A stretch of 64,000 nt of DNA from Halocaridina rubra (Eukaryota; Arthropoda; Malacostraca; Decapoda; Atyidae), in assembly GCA_037179515.1 (NCBI GenBank), contig JAXCGZ010011617.1:1-64000 (forward strand), given 5' to 3'. Shown piece by piece: positions 12,375-23,489 of the stretch. Numbering within the stretch: position 1 is the stretch's first letter; each line of letters opens with the position of its first letter. The translations under genes and the position numbers were made by a program. The notes below the pieces were generated by a model, which made no database searches, was not told where the DNA came from, and was given only the letters and a program-made list of their open reading frames with translations.

Positions 12375-15345
12375 TGATATTGATCTTTTAGAACTTGATA
12401 ATGATTGAGCGTGTAAATTAAATATGGCTTTATATAGGAGTGTGCTTAGTACCGTTCACCCGATGCTGACAATTGGCAGGCGAGAAAATTTTGGTCAACG
12501 GAACATTATTTAATGTGTAAAGATTCTCGCTTTTAATTTGACCACCGCAAACATAGTACGATGGACTGCAGAGTGCTATATTTACGTGATGTGGGGGGAA
12601 AAAAAAAAAAACAATCTTTACATTTCTTTGAATTTATTTAGGAAGTTTAAATAAATTTAGTGTGTATATGTATATATATGTTTTATATATAACATATTTA
12701 TACACTTGTATGTATATATATACACACTCACCATATATTCTGTATGTGTGTGTTTGTATGTATATAAACACCCAAGGCTTCAGTCGTCGAGGGTATTACT
12801 TGCATTATATATTACAGTCTTTGTCTGCGCTCGTCTACATATACACATATATATGTGTATATATAGTTGTGCATGAGTATATATGCCTACACACACCCCA
12901 TTCAGTATGGTACGTGTATGTATTTTGTAAATAGTCAAGAAGCAAGTGTGGCGTAAAATAACCGCATGCCTGCAAGGTGATTGTTCCGTTCCTTCTGCTC
13001 AAAGTATACACATAAAAACGTTGGAACTTCCCGCATATTTCAGACTTATGATGAAAATACCTTATGTGGCTAAATTTGATATTCATGATAAAACTGATGA
13101 TGTGACTTGGAACTTGCTGTTCTATTAAGCAGACTTTAGTGGAAATTGCTGGTCATTTTAAGGCAGAATTATAGAGGAAATTGCTGGTCTTTTAAGGCAG
13201 AATTGTAGTAGTAATTGCTGGTAAAGAAGTGAAGTGCGAGAGGATAAATTATCATACTTTTACAAGAGAAATCAATGTATTTTTGCACCCTAATTTCTTT
13301 AGCATATGGCTTGGATTAAATTAATTAATAATTAAAGGAAATGTTTTTGAGACAAGTATTAAACCAACATATAAATATTTTGTCTCCATATCCAAATATA
13401 TATTGTCTTCTTTCTCATATCACAATGTTTAAAAAGTGCTCCCTTTATTTATTTTTAAATCTATGGAAATTACTAGTCAAGCAGTGAGTAGCAGAAGTTC
13501 CTGTCTAGTAGTCTGTATCTTCGAATTGGTAAACCGCATCAGTTTGTAATTAAAATCAAGCCTTATCTAATAGGTATGACCATTCTCGTCTTGAAATTTC
13601 TCTGAATTTAATTGCATGGCCAAATTTGGTTGGCAGGCCGTGTAGAACTAGCCAATAGGAATGGTTCTTATATTCAACATGTAATCTTTGGAACAAAACT
13701 GGGGTGTATTATCTGATATTATTGTCTTTAATATATGTGCAATGTATGGAAATTGCTCTCAATAGACCTGAGGCGATATTACGGATTTAGAAATTAATTT
13801 GCAAACCTGAAAATTGTGCAGTTACAAATGTTGCCTGGAAAATTATTTAATAAAATTAATATACGTGCTGTATTTTATGAAGTAGCTGAAGCAACATGAT
13901 GTGGACAAGTGCTGAAAGAAACTAAAAGAAAATAGCTTTGAATCAGTAATATTCTCCATCCCCAAGTTATGGTTGAGCGACTGTCATATCGTACCATACA
14001 GGATACAAGATACATCATCAAAATGCACATTAGATGGGAGAGCCCTGCATCTCTGTTTTTGAAGTCGAACTACCAAGGAAATAAACTTGAGTGCCAGCTT
14101 CAGCTTTTGGCACTGTGAATGAGACCCAGCTTACCGATGTTCTTCTTGGATTCGACGGACATGACACCATCAACCTTCACTTACTGCTTCAGGTGTGAGC
14201 CACGTGCTAATACCAAGGTGTGTCAGAAACCACCTTTTCTTTGTGACTTAGTACGTTTTATATACTGAATAAACGTTTATCAGTTCCATATATCAAAGAT
14301 AAAAAAAAAGTTTTGGATGGAACTAGTAGTAGGAATCAGACACCATCGTTTTTGAAGCTGAACCAGCCTCGTGCATCTGCTTGTTACTGTCTTGTTTGCC
14401 TACTAATGTATTATAGTTTTCCCACACAGATGCCTTTTTTGTTTTAAGGAACTAAAGAGAATTACGGAGCAAGAAAAATAAATAAATATCGATTGTCCTG
14501 CAAGTTTCAAAGGAAGCAGAGAGAGGTTTTTTGTACGGAGCGATTGGTGAACATATTACACTTAATTAGTGTTTGCATATTCATACTCCCAATTAGAGTA
14601 GATTGTGAAATAGATCTACCATACTTTCCCAGAAAGTGTAGGTCGTTACAGTAGAACCGAGACCGGTCTCATCTATGTGGAGAACGAGAAACTAAGATGA
14701 CCGAGACTAGTATCGTCTTGAGAACGAGTTACTAGGAACTTGGGTGTTAGTGCAACAGTATTTTTTTCTTATTCACCTTTGGGAGTATGGTATATACTAT
14801 TCTCACATTCACACACATACGAACACAACAAATTGATTTAACATGAGATTGAAAGGCACTAACATGTTAACATTTTTTTTCCACATTGAATAGACTTTTG
14901 TGACTTATGTGCAGACATGTAAACATTGTACTGTAGTATTTTCATGTTTACTACCTTGTCAATAATTGTAAAGCACCAGAGCCCACTTGTATATCACTGT
15001 CTAAGATATAATTTAACTGAAACGGTGAACTTTTTTATTGAAGTCATTTTCATATTTATTTTTATGCCAGTGCCCCTCCCCTTTTTTCCTTCAAAACATA
15101 TTGCTTTATGTGTCTAAAATAAAAGTCCAAGTGCTTATTTTTTAATCTTTCATTTGTGTTTGGGAATAATTTTTTTCTCTTGATTTATTAAATTGTAAGG
15201 CTGTATATGTCAAGAATAAAATAAACTTTTTAATCCAGATTTTTCCAAGCTACTAACAATGTTTCATGCAGTAACACTATACTATGAATGATGTTCATAA
15301 TTGTATATAATTTTTGTAAAAAATAAAGGAATTGGATCTAGCATA
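12375..15345 (+). other. USP9X: USP9X 3' UTR (predicted)
   Basis: This is AT-rich DNA without a convincing ORF, directly after the stop. It contains (TA)n-rich stretches at 12.66-12.9 kb and a short tandem repeat at about 13125-13222 (unit around taattgctggtcttttaaggca, three copies). Clustered AATAAA signals close it at 15118, 15215, 15220 and 15322. The true end needs transcript data. Confidence 0.55.
15118..15327 (+). terminator. Cluster of polyadenylation signals
   Basis: AATAAA hexamers occur at 15118-15123, 15215-15220, 15220-15225 and 15322-15327, in an AT- and T-rich setting. They are the first dense cluster downstream of the USP9X stop on this strand. Confidence 0.5.
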
Positions 15346-15470
15346 TGATGCACAAGTATTGATGAAGTGGCTTTTCCTGTCAGATATTCCACCATTTTTA
15401 TTGGTAAGCCAAAGATTAATCATAAAAGGCAGAATTATGATGTATAGGTGTGACCATGTACGTTAGGGAT

Positions 15471-15800
15471 CATGTTTTACAGAGGACCTTGTGGCAGTGT
15501 CTGCAGTGTTGTTTCACCCTCTTGGAATTGTAAAACTGAAGAGGAGACCGACCACCTCACTAAGGGAGTAGCAGAAAAGGCCAGACTAACTAACCCCTGC
15601 CTCTCAAGGAGTACGAGAGCCTTAGAAAGACTTTGGTCACCTGGATAATTACTCCTCTCTCAACACAATACACAATATATTTCTGCACTGAGATATGATA
15701 CTTCAATAGTCATGTCTCGAAGACTCCAAGCCAGAGACATCGAGAGCTACCCAAGACTCGACTACAAATACAGATGTCCTACAAGTTCCACACCCAGCAC
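15471..15800 (+). repeat. Dispersed repeat R4, copy 1
   Basis: It resembles 42345-42620. Shared blocks include acgagagccttagaaagact, ctttggtcacctgg, caacacaatacacaata, agtcatgtctcgaagactc and gagacatcgagag. The nature of the repeat is not known; no ORF or termini were seen. Confidence 0.45.
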
Positions 15801-15867
15801 ATTTTTTTCTGCAACTCGTGCAGAAAAATTTATCCTCTTTATTTTATCAACATATTAGGAATCCATA

Positions 15868-16612
15868 TAGCCTCTAACTTGTCTTGAAGGAATTACATAA
15901 TCCAAATTTCTAAATCTGCATCCAAATAATTGGGGGTTATGTTTCGTTTTTGTCATTACTGTACATTTCCTCTTTAAAGTTTCTTAAAATCTATAAAGGT
16001 ATTATCCATTCCAGCTTAGAATAGTGCTCACATATCTGGGGTGGTTTTTCTTATTCTTATCTCCTTGATAGGGTTGAATCTAAGACAGACTCAATGATTC
16101 TTCTCTTCTAATCTGGATTATCTTTCTCTTCGCTGTAAGGTATCATCCCTTTCTCATTTCTATCGCTGCTCTGATGAGTTGGCGAGTTGCATCCCTCCCC
16201 CACTTCCGAGGCCACGTAACACTCGCCAAGCGGCATCATCTCACAGGTACTGTATGGAGATATGTAGCTCGCAGATTGATCGGTGCAGCGACTGCTTCTT
16301 CCCATCTACATCCAGACTCTGGAACTCTTTTCCTCCTGTCTCCAAATTCTTATGACCTAGCTTCCTTCAAAATGCAGATCTATCGTCATCTTAGAGCCTA
16401 GTCCTCCATATCTTTAGGGCCTCAGTACTTTGACTATTTTTTATGTCTGTCGTTTTCCTTTGTGTATCATTAACTCATCTGCATTGTCCTTAACTGTTTT
16501 TCTTTTCCTTTCTCCTTGTGTTTTCCCGTGGCTGGGCCTTTATTGATAAGAGCAGTTTTTGCTTGTCCTGGTGTCTCACACACAAAAAAAGACCCTTTTT
16601 CACCAGTACAAA
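15868..16612 (+). mobile_element. Jockey-like LINE 3' end, copy 1
   Basis: It is the 3' part of a non-LTR element. In broken frames the plus strand reads like the RT C terminus of copy 2 at 55600-56385 (minus), e.g. RGHVTLAKRHHLTGTVWRYV and a final ASFKMQIYRHL. After the stop comes a 3' UTR (ggctgggcctttattgataa) also found in copy 2, then an (AT)n run. Both copies begin at nearly the same point of the element (ctctaacttgtcttg). Confidence 0.65.
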
Positions 16613-16628
16613 ATTGCTAAACAAGACA

Positions 16629-16629
<1 letters not shown>

Positions 16630-16714
<85 letters not shown>
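16630..16714. repeat. (AT)n microsatellite
   Basis: An uninterrupted AT run of about 85 bp follows the 3' end of the jockey-like fragment. Confidence 0.95.
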
Positions 16715-16716
<2 letters not shown>

Positions 16717-16799
16717 CTCGCTTATTGATGTTTATAATCCGCGAAATTGGAATAATGCCCCTAATAAAATAGTAAAAAAAAATACGAAATTCGTGAATA

Positions 16800-17685
16800 C
16801 AGTAACCCCTCGTTTATCGCGGGGGTTCGGTTCTGGGACCGGCTGCGATAGGTGAATTTCCGCGAAGTAGGTTGGAAAAAAAATTAAAAAAATAATTATG
16901 ACACCAGGATGGGCCAAATAATGATAAAATATAACAGCCTTTATCAGGCTGTAAAGAGAAACAGAGATGGAGAGTGTAATGACCTGTCAGATGTGAAGGG
17001 ATTATAAAAGATGTGTAATGAATATCCAATTCTCTGCTGGGTTTTAATATACCTCTGCATTACTTTCATGATGTCTATTCCAAAAATTCTCCTTAGATAT
17101 TATTATTATTTCGGCAACAATAATTTTCCTTTGATGAATATTGTGGAGATTATTATTATTATTATTACGAATTTGTAATTAAACCATTATTTTTATAATA
17201 TATAATGTAGTTTTGGTTGAATGAGCAAGAGTTATTAAAGATGTTTCTCTCTCCAACATTCTATTCTACCCAACTCCCCACACACTCTTGTCCTAGGGAG
17301 GGGCACTGTACACAGTTGTTAAAGTAAATAAACCAACAGATGCACAAACAAGGATGAGCCCTTAATAATAAAGATAATCTCCACAATCATCTTCAAAGGA
17401 AAATTATTGTCTCCAAAAATAATAATAAGATCTAAGGAGAATTATTGGAATAGACATCATGAAAGTAATGCAGAGGTACATTAAAATCCAGGAGAGAACT
17501 GGATTCATTACACATCTTTTATAATCCCTTCACATCTGACAGGTCGTTACACTCTCCATCTGTTTCTCTTTACAGCCTGATAAAGGCTGCTTTATTTCAT
17601 TATTTTTTGGCCGGTCCTGGTGTCACAATAATAATAATAATAAAAATCCGCGATAGGTGAACCGCAAAATAGCGAGGGATTACTG
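16800..17685. mobile_element. Foldback MITE, 886 bp, TA target duplication
   Basis: The termini are cagtaacccctcg (left) and, on the reverse strand, cagtaatccctcg (right). Each is followed by a tcgcgg/cgataggtgaa motif. Both ends are flanked by TA (16798-16799 and 17686-17687). The arms are about 320 bp and imperfect, e.g. cagcctttatcaggctgtaa at left against its complement at 17570-17590. A middle of about 200 bp has no ORF. TA duplication and short motif ends fit a mariner/Tc1-like or related DNA transposon family, but the autonomous source is not visible. Confidence 0.8.
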
Positions 17686-17689
17686 TAAC

Positions 17690-18291
17690 GCCCATGCAAA
17701 AAAATTTCATTTTAGTAAAGAATCGACCACCTCGGAGGCACTTTTGCACCATGCTCCTCCTCTTCTGCTTAATGCGATCGGATTTTATGAAGATAATGAA
17801 AAAAGCATTAAGAACAAACAGCAAACAAACTTGCGATATAATATCGTCAGGGAAATAGCGTGCGAGGGTGCATCAGCTAATATGGAAGCAGTAAAACATT
17901 AGCATATAGAGGTTCGTTCTCCCGCATCCACCTCCTCTTCTACCGCTTAATGCGATCGAATATTATGAAGAGAATTAAAAAAAAGCATTAAGAACAAACA
18001 GCACACAAACTTTCGATATAATATCGTCAAGGAAATAGCGTGCGAGGGTGTATCAGCTGATACGGAAGCGGCAAAACGTTTGCAGATAGAGGTTTGTTCT
18101 CCCGCATCCTTTTCTACCGCTTAATGTGAGCAGATATTATGAAGAAAACTGAAAAAAAACATTAAGAACAGCAAACAAACTTGTGATATAATATTGTCAG
18201 GGAAATAGTGTGCGAGGGTGCATCAGTTGATACGGAGGCGGCAAAACGTTTGCAGATAGAAGTTCGTTCTCCCGCATCCTCCTCCTCTTCT
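17690..18291 (+). repeat. Tandem array of ~178-bp units, left part
   Basis: Units start near ttaatgcgatcg at 17770, 17948 and 18119. Each contains aaagcattaagaacaaacag, a gtcagggaaatagcgtgcga block, a cagctgatacggaagcgg block and a cccgcatcctcctcctcttc block. The array is cut by the LINE at about 18292. Confidence 0.85.
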
Positions 18292-21086
18292 CCAGAAGCA
18301 CGAAGGAGTGGAAGATAAATGGATCTCTGTCCAACATAAAAAGTTTCCTTCTATTATCATAGGCTGCGTGTACCGCCACCCCAAAGCCTCGGTAACCTCC
18401 TTTAGCTATATTTTGGACGTTTTTAAGGAGATAATTTTAAAAAACAAACCAGTTTTTATATATGGCGATTTTAATGATGATCAACTAAAAAGAGAAAATA
18501 AAATGAGTAGACTTATTAAGAATTTAAATCTAGAACAGATTATAAATAAACCAACTAGAATCACTCCCACTTCAGTTTCCCAAATCGATCTAGTAATAAC
18601 AAACTCCAAACATATGATAACTAAGTGTGACGTAATGCCAAGCCCTATAGCAGACCACGAGGAAATTGTAACGTCCCTAAATATTCGCAAACCAAAGAGA
18701 CAACCAATCTTTAAAACATTCAGATGCTTAAGAAATTATTCACAAGAATTACTTTGTAGTTTACTTATGAATGAAGTACATAAATTAAATGAAATTCTAT
18801 ATACCGATAATATAAATAAACAAGTAAGAATTTTAACCAGTGTCTTATCATCATGTATAGATCGATGTGCACCACTCGTGACAAGAGAAATATTTCGTCC
18901 CCCCGCTCCTTGGTTAACAGATGACATAAAAAACATTATGAAAGAAAGAGACAAACTACAAAATGAAGTAAAACTACAAAGAGATAATATCCCTTTAAGA
19001 GAAAAGTTTACAGAGCATAAGAAACAAGTAAAATCATTATTAAGTAACAGTAAGAAACAGTATTACAAAAAAGAATTTCAAAACGCTAAAGGCAATATCT
19101 CTGATACATGGAAAATTGCTAAAACCATGCTTTCCAATAACTGTAATAAAAGTAGTAACATATCAATTATACCCGATGAGGTAGATGTAAGTGCTAAAGC
19201 AGAAGAGTTCAATAATTTTTTCGCTGAAGTGGGGAAAAAAACCTTTGAAAAAACAAAAAAAGAAATAATAAATGAAATCAATAATAGTAATGGTGGTAAT
19301 AATAATGATGATGGTAGTAGTAATAATAATAGAAATGTTGATAATGGTGTAAATAATAATGATGGTGGTAGTAATGGTAATGATAATAGTGATGATGGTA
19401 GCAATAATAATAATAATGTAAATTTGGAAGAACATAGTGCATTCAATAGAAGTACTGATGTCTTTAACCCTACTACAGTAGATTGTAATACAGTAATCTT
19501 AGTAATAAAAAATCTGAAAGACTCTAATGCATATGGATCAGATGGAATTTGTTTTCGTTTTATTAGAGATTCATTATTTGTAATAGCTTATTATCTGACG
19601 GTAATAATCAATACTTCCATAGTTACCAATATCTACCCAGATTTATGGAAAAATCCCCATGTAATTCCTGGTTTTAAAAATGGAAATCCTGACGACGTCT
19701 CTAACTATAGACCAATCTCTTTACTACCAATTTTATCAAAGATACTTGAAAAGATTGTTGCAAATCAGTTAAGTGAGTTTCTTGAAAAAAATAAACTTAT
19801 TGCAAAAAGTCAACACGGTTTCAGGCCAAAATTATCAACTGAAACTGCCTTATTGAAAATATCAGATGAAATATACAAAAATATAGATAATAAGAAAATA
19901 TCATTGCTACTACTACTCGATCTTTCTAAAGCTTTTGATAGTGTAAACCATAGTATATTATTAGAAAAATGCAAAAAAATGAACATTGACCCAAGCTGGT
20001 TCGAGAACTATTTAAAAAACCGCTACCAGTCAGTCAGAATAAAAGATACAGTTTCAAGTTCCAAGAAGGTATTGTTTGGGGTCCCTCAGGGATCGATCCT
20101 AGGACCTATACTTTTTCTAATATATGTAAACGATCTAGTAAAATATTTACCTAACTGTTATGTCATTCAATATGCTGACGATACTCAAATCTTAATTGAG
20201 GGAGAAATTAATGATTTAGAAAATATTATTCGTAGAGCAGAAGAAATTTTGTATATGGCTAAACGTTACTTTCTAAAAAATGGTCTGTTACTTAATGAAA
20301 CTAAAACCCAATCTATTCTTATCGGATCCAGACAATTATTATCAGAAGTTGATGACAATCTTCATATAAATTTTAACGGTAATATCATTAAGCCAATGAA
20401 CTCGGTAAAGAACCTAGGTGTCTATTTTGACCGTTACATGAATTTTGAAATGCATATAGATGAAATTTATAAAAAAGTAATGGGTACTCTAATATATCTA
20501 AATAGGGTAAAAGACTCATTTGAAACATCAACTCGTATAATAATTGTCCAGTCCTTAGCTATGAGTTTAATTAATTACTGTCTCAAAGTTTGGGGATGTA
20601 CAAATAAGACTCAATTACAAAGAATACAAAAGTTACAAAACTTTGCAGCACGAGTGGCTGTTGGCAATGTAAGAAAATACGAGCACATCTCTCCTGTTTT
20701 AAAAGATCTAGAATGGATAAAGATTAGAGATAAATATGTTTTTGATATATGTACCTTTGTTTTTAATATACTAAGAAACAATATTCCTGATTGCTTGTAT
20801 AATTTTTCCACAGTAAGCTCAGTTACCGGGTTAACTACCCGTCAAGGGGAAGATTTATTAGTACGAAGGTCTAAAACTGATATTGGCTCAAGAGATATAA
20901 ACATTCGTGGACCTCATTTATATAATCAGCTTCCCAGAGAACTAAAAAATGCTGGTTCAGTGTATACTTTTAAATATAATCTTAAGAAGTTACTCTTAAA
21001 GGAAGATTTTACTTGTAAATTTTAATTGTACACCCATATTTGAATACCCAATGTATGTTGGAAATAAAGTATTATTATTATTATTA
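18292..21086 (+). mobile_element. L2/CR1-like LINE, copy 1, 5'-truncated but ORF intact
   Basis: It inserted inside the tandem array, so the unit is split between cctcttct and cttaatgcg. The 3' end is a short UTR (ttggaaataaagta) followed by (TTA)n. No clear target duplication is seen, and about 4 bases of the unit are missing. The second copy at about 59690-62040 is highly similar, which implies recent activity. Confidence 0.85.
18308..21025 (+). CDS. LINE endonuclease (partial) and reverse transcriptase, 905 aa
   Basis: This is an uninterrupted ORF. Residues ~1-120 are the end of an apurinic-type endonuclease domain: YGDFNDDQ carries the GDFN motif, then SQIDLVITN and ADHEE in place of the usual SDH motif. 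A linker holds an Asn/Gly/Asp/Ser-rich tract (about residues 320-375). The RT core follows: YRPISLLPILSKILEKI, QHGFRPKLSTETALL, DLSKAFDSV, GVPQGSILGPILFLIYVNDL and the catalytic YADD. The C-terminal region includes VKNLGVYFD and LQNFAARVAVGNVRKYEHIS. The ATG is only the first Met after the truncation. The motif order fits the L2/CR1/jockey group; the exact clade is not settled. It is a mobile-element gene, not a host gene. Confidence 0.9.
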   Translation: MEDKWISVQHKKFPSIIIGCVYRHPKASVTSFSYILDVFKEIILKNKPVFIYGDFNDDQLKRENKMSRLIKNLNLEQIINKPTRITPTSVSQIDLVITNSKHMITKCDVMPSPIADHEEIVTSLNIRKPKRQPIFKTFRCLRNYSQELLCSLLMNEVHKLNEILYTDNINKQVRILTSVLSSCIDRCAPLVTREIFRPPAPWLTDDIKNIMKERDKLQNEVKLQRDNIPLREKFTEHKKQVKSLLSNSKKQYYKKEFQNAKGNISDTWKIAKTMLSNNCNKSSNISIIPDEVDVSAKAEEFNNFFAEVGKKTFEKTKKEIINEINNSNGGNNNDDGSSNNNRNVDNGVNNNDGGSNGNDNSDDGSNNNNNVNLEEHSAFNRSTDVFNPTTVDCNTVILVIKNLKDSNAYGSDGICFRFIRDSLFVIAYYLTVIINTSIVTNIYPDLWKNPHVIPGFKNGNPDDVSNYRPISLLPILSKILEKIVANQLSEFLEKNKLIAKSQHGFRPKLSTETALLKISDEIYKNIDNKKISLLLLLDLSKAFDSVNHSILLEKCKKMNIDPSWFENYLKNRYQSVRIKDTVSSSKKVLFGVPQGSILGPILFLIYVNDLVKYLPNCYVIQYADDTQILIEGEINDLENIIRRAEEILYMAKRYFLKNGLLLNETKTQSILIGSRQLLSEVDDNLHINFNGNIIKPMNSVKNLGVYFDRYMNFEMHIDEIYKKVMGTLIYLNRVKDSFETSTRIIIVQSLAMSLINYCLKVWGCTNKTQLQRIQKLQNFAARVAVGNVRKYEHISPVLKDLEWIKIRDKYVFDICTFVFNILRNNIPDCLYNFSTVSSVTGLTTRQGEDLLVRRSKTDIGSRDINIRGPHLYNQLPRELKNAGSVYTFKYNLKKLLLKEDFTCKF

Positions 21087-22520
21087 CTTAATGCGATCGA
21101 ATATTATGAAGAGAATTGAAAATAGCATTAAGAACAAACAGCAAACAAACTTTTTATTTAATATCGTCAGGGAAATAGGGTGCGAGGTGTATCAGCTGAT
21201 AGGGAAGTGTCAAAACATTTGCAGATAGAGGTTCGTTTTCCTGCATCCTCCTCTTCTACCGCTTAATGCGATCGAATACTATGAAGAGTATTGAAAGAAA
21301 GCATTAAGAACAAACAGCAAACAGACTTTCGATATAAAATCTTCAGGGAAATAACATGCGAGGGTGCATCAGCTGATACGGAAGCGGCAAAACGTTTGCA
21401 CATAGAGGATCGTTCCGCTACATCCTCCTCCTCTTCTACCGCTTAATGCAGTCGAATATTATGAAGAGAATTGAAAAAAAGCATTAAAAACAAACAGCAA
21501 ACAAACTTTCGATATAATATTGTCAGGGAAATAGCGTGCGAGGGTGTATCAGCTGATACGGAAGCATCAAAATGTTTGCAGATAGAGGTTCATTCTCCCG
21601 CATCCTCCTCCTCTACTGCTTAATGCAATAAAATATTATGAAGAGAACTGAAAAAAAGCATTAAGAAAAATCCGCAAACAAACTTTCAATATAATATCGT
21701 CAGGGAAATAGCGTGCGAGTGTGCATCAGCTGATACGGAAGCAACAAAATGTTTGCATTCAGAGGTTCATTCTCTCGCATTCTCCTCCTCTTCTACCACT
21801 TAATGCGATCGAGTATCATGAAGAGAATTGAAAAAAAGCATTAAGAACAAACAGCACACAAACTTTCTATATAATATCGGCAGGGAAATAGCATGCGAGG
21901 GTGTATCAGCTGATACGGAAGCGTCAAAATGTTTGCAGATAGAGGTTCGTTCTCCTGCATCCTCCTCCTTTTCTACCGCTTAATGCGATTGAATATAATG
22001 AAGAGAATTGAAAAAAGCATTAAGAACAAACAGCAAACAAACTTTCAATAGGATAATGGAAAAAAAGCATTAAAAACAAACAGCAAACAAACTTACAATA
22101 TAATATCGTCAGGGAAATAGTGTGTGAGGGTGCATCAGCTGATACAGAGGCAGCAAAACTTTTGCTGATAGAGGTTCTCCCGCATCCTCCTCCTCTTCTA
22201 CCGCTTAATGCAATCGCATATTATGAAGAATTGAAAAAAAGCAATAAGAACTAACAGCTAACAAACTCTCGATATAATATCGTCAGGGAAATAGCGTCGA
22301 GGGTGCATCAGCTGATACGGAAGCGGCAAAACGTTTGCAGATAGAGGTTCGTTCTCCCGCATCCTCCTCTTCTACCGCTTAATGCGATCGAATATTATGA
22401 GGAGAATTGAAAAAATCATTAAGAACAAACAGCAAATAATCTTGCATTATAATATCATCATGGAAACAGCGTGTGAGGGTTCATCAGCTGATACGGAGAC
22501 GGCAAAATGTTTGCATCCTC
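21086..22520 (+). repeat. Tandem array of ~178-bp units, right part
   Basis: Unit starts (ttaatgc...) lie near 21089, 21264, 21443, 21620, 21799, 21980, 22206 and 22379. One spacing is longer (about 226) because of a partial duplication near 22050. Divergence between units is a few percent, with small indels. Confidence 0.85.
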
Positions 22521-22859
22521 GTGCTCACCGCCTCCATGCACGTCCCAGTGTGTGCCCGTTGCCCAACGCATAATAGATTGCATTAATTTGTTTACTGTAC
22601 ACTAAATCTGTATATTTTTATACTGTACACTATTTGCATTGTAATACAAATAACTACAGGTCTTTCTGCTTTATGTACTTATAAAATGTTTTACTTATCT
22701 TATATCTTTGGTATAGTGTGTCTATGTACAGTTGTAGAACGTATCTATGCCCATTATCATTGTTTCTTATGGAAAATGACTCGTTACATTACGGGGAAAT
22801 TACAATACACGGCACTTCTGAGAACCCATCTTCGTGTTATTCTAAAAACTAGGTGTATA

Positions 22860-23480
22860 TATATGGATGTGCTCATAGCATCCCCCACACCCACCTTCAA
22901 AACCATCCCTTGCTCCTTCTGCATCCCATCCTCCAATCTACCCAGACTTAAAATATTAACAGCATCCCAACCCTTACCTAAGCCATCTTTACAACCTTTT
23001 TCTACTGCTACCCCCATCCACATCTCCTCCTAACCCCCCTACATCAGCACCTAACATGAAAAATCAATATTCTACAAAATATAGATGGCATAAATACCAA
23101 GAAACAACTCACTTCATAATATACAGTCAGCTGACAATAAATAAAACTACAGTGGACATGTAATACATCAATAGTACTAAACTTCACCATCATCATTTGC
23201 AGCAGCGTACTCATTACCCTAGTATACAAATCCATCAACTCCATAACATTACACACTCAAAATCCCTTCTTCCCCACTTGACACTGCCACATTTATACTG
23301 TCAACTAAAGTATGCTCTGGTAACACATCAGACAACAATCGCAAATACTGTACATATGTCCCACCTCTAACATCTTCCATAGTAACTAATAACACCTCAC
23401 AGTTACTGCCCCAGTACTTCAAGCATTATCCTGGGTAGCGACTTCAATGACAAGACAGCTGCTGGAGAGGTAAGGAAAGT
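22860..23480. other. Intergenic stretch with no recognised feature
   Basis: This AT-rich sequence has scattered C-rich patches (cccccacacccacc near 22882, taacccccctaca near 23033). No conserved ORF, splice pattern or repeat shared with the rest of the window was seen. Confidence 0.5.
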
Positions 23481-23489
23481 TAACACTAG

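Larger units (their letters stand above)
16730..22860 (+). mobile_element. Minisatellite-bearing element, copy 1, with two nested insertions
   Basis: The left part (aataatgcccctaataaa ... gaata/acgcccatgc) leads into about 11 tandem units of around 178 bp. These are followed by a unique right part: a cgtcccagtg block, a tttactgtacactaaa block, tctttggtatagtgtgtcta, then cacttctgagaac. The same order, inverted, occurs at about 35225-36600. Units contain atcagctgat and a cgatataatatcg near-palindrome. Removing the MITE (16800-17685) and the LINE (about 18292-21086) leaves about 2.4 kb. No ORF belongs to the element itself, so it looks non-autonomous; its class is not known. The outer ends are approximate. 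Confidence 0.7.

Noticed and set aside
19078..19446. Leu/Ile-rich minus-strand frames at 19078-19446 and plus-strand 61419-61691
   Set aside because: They are antisense of the Asn-rich linker in the two LINE copies.
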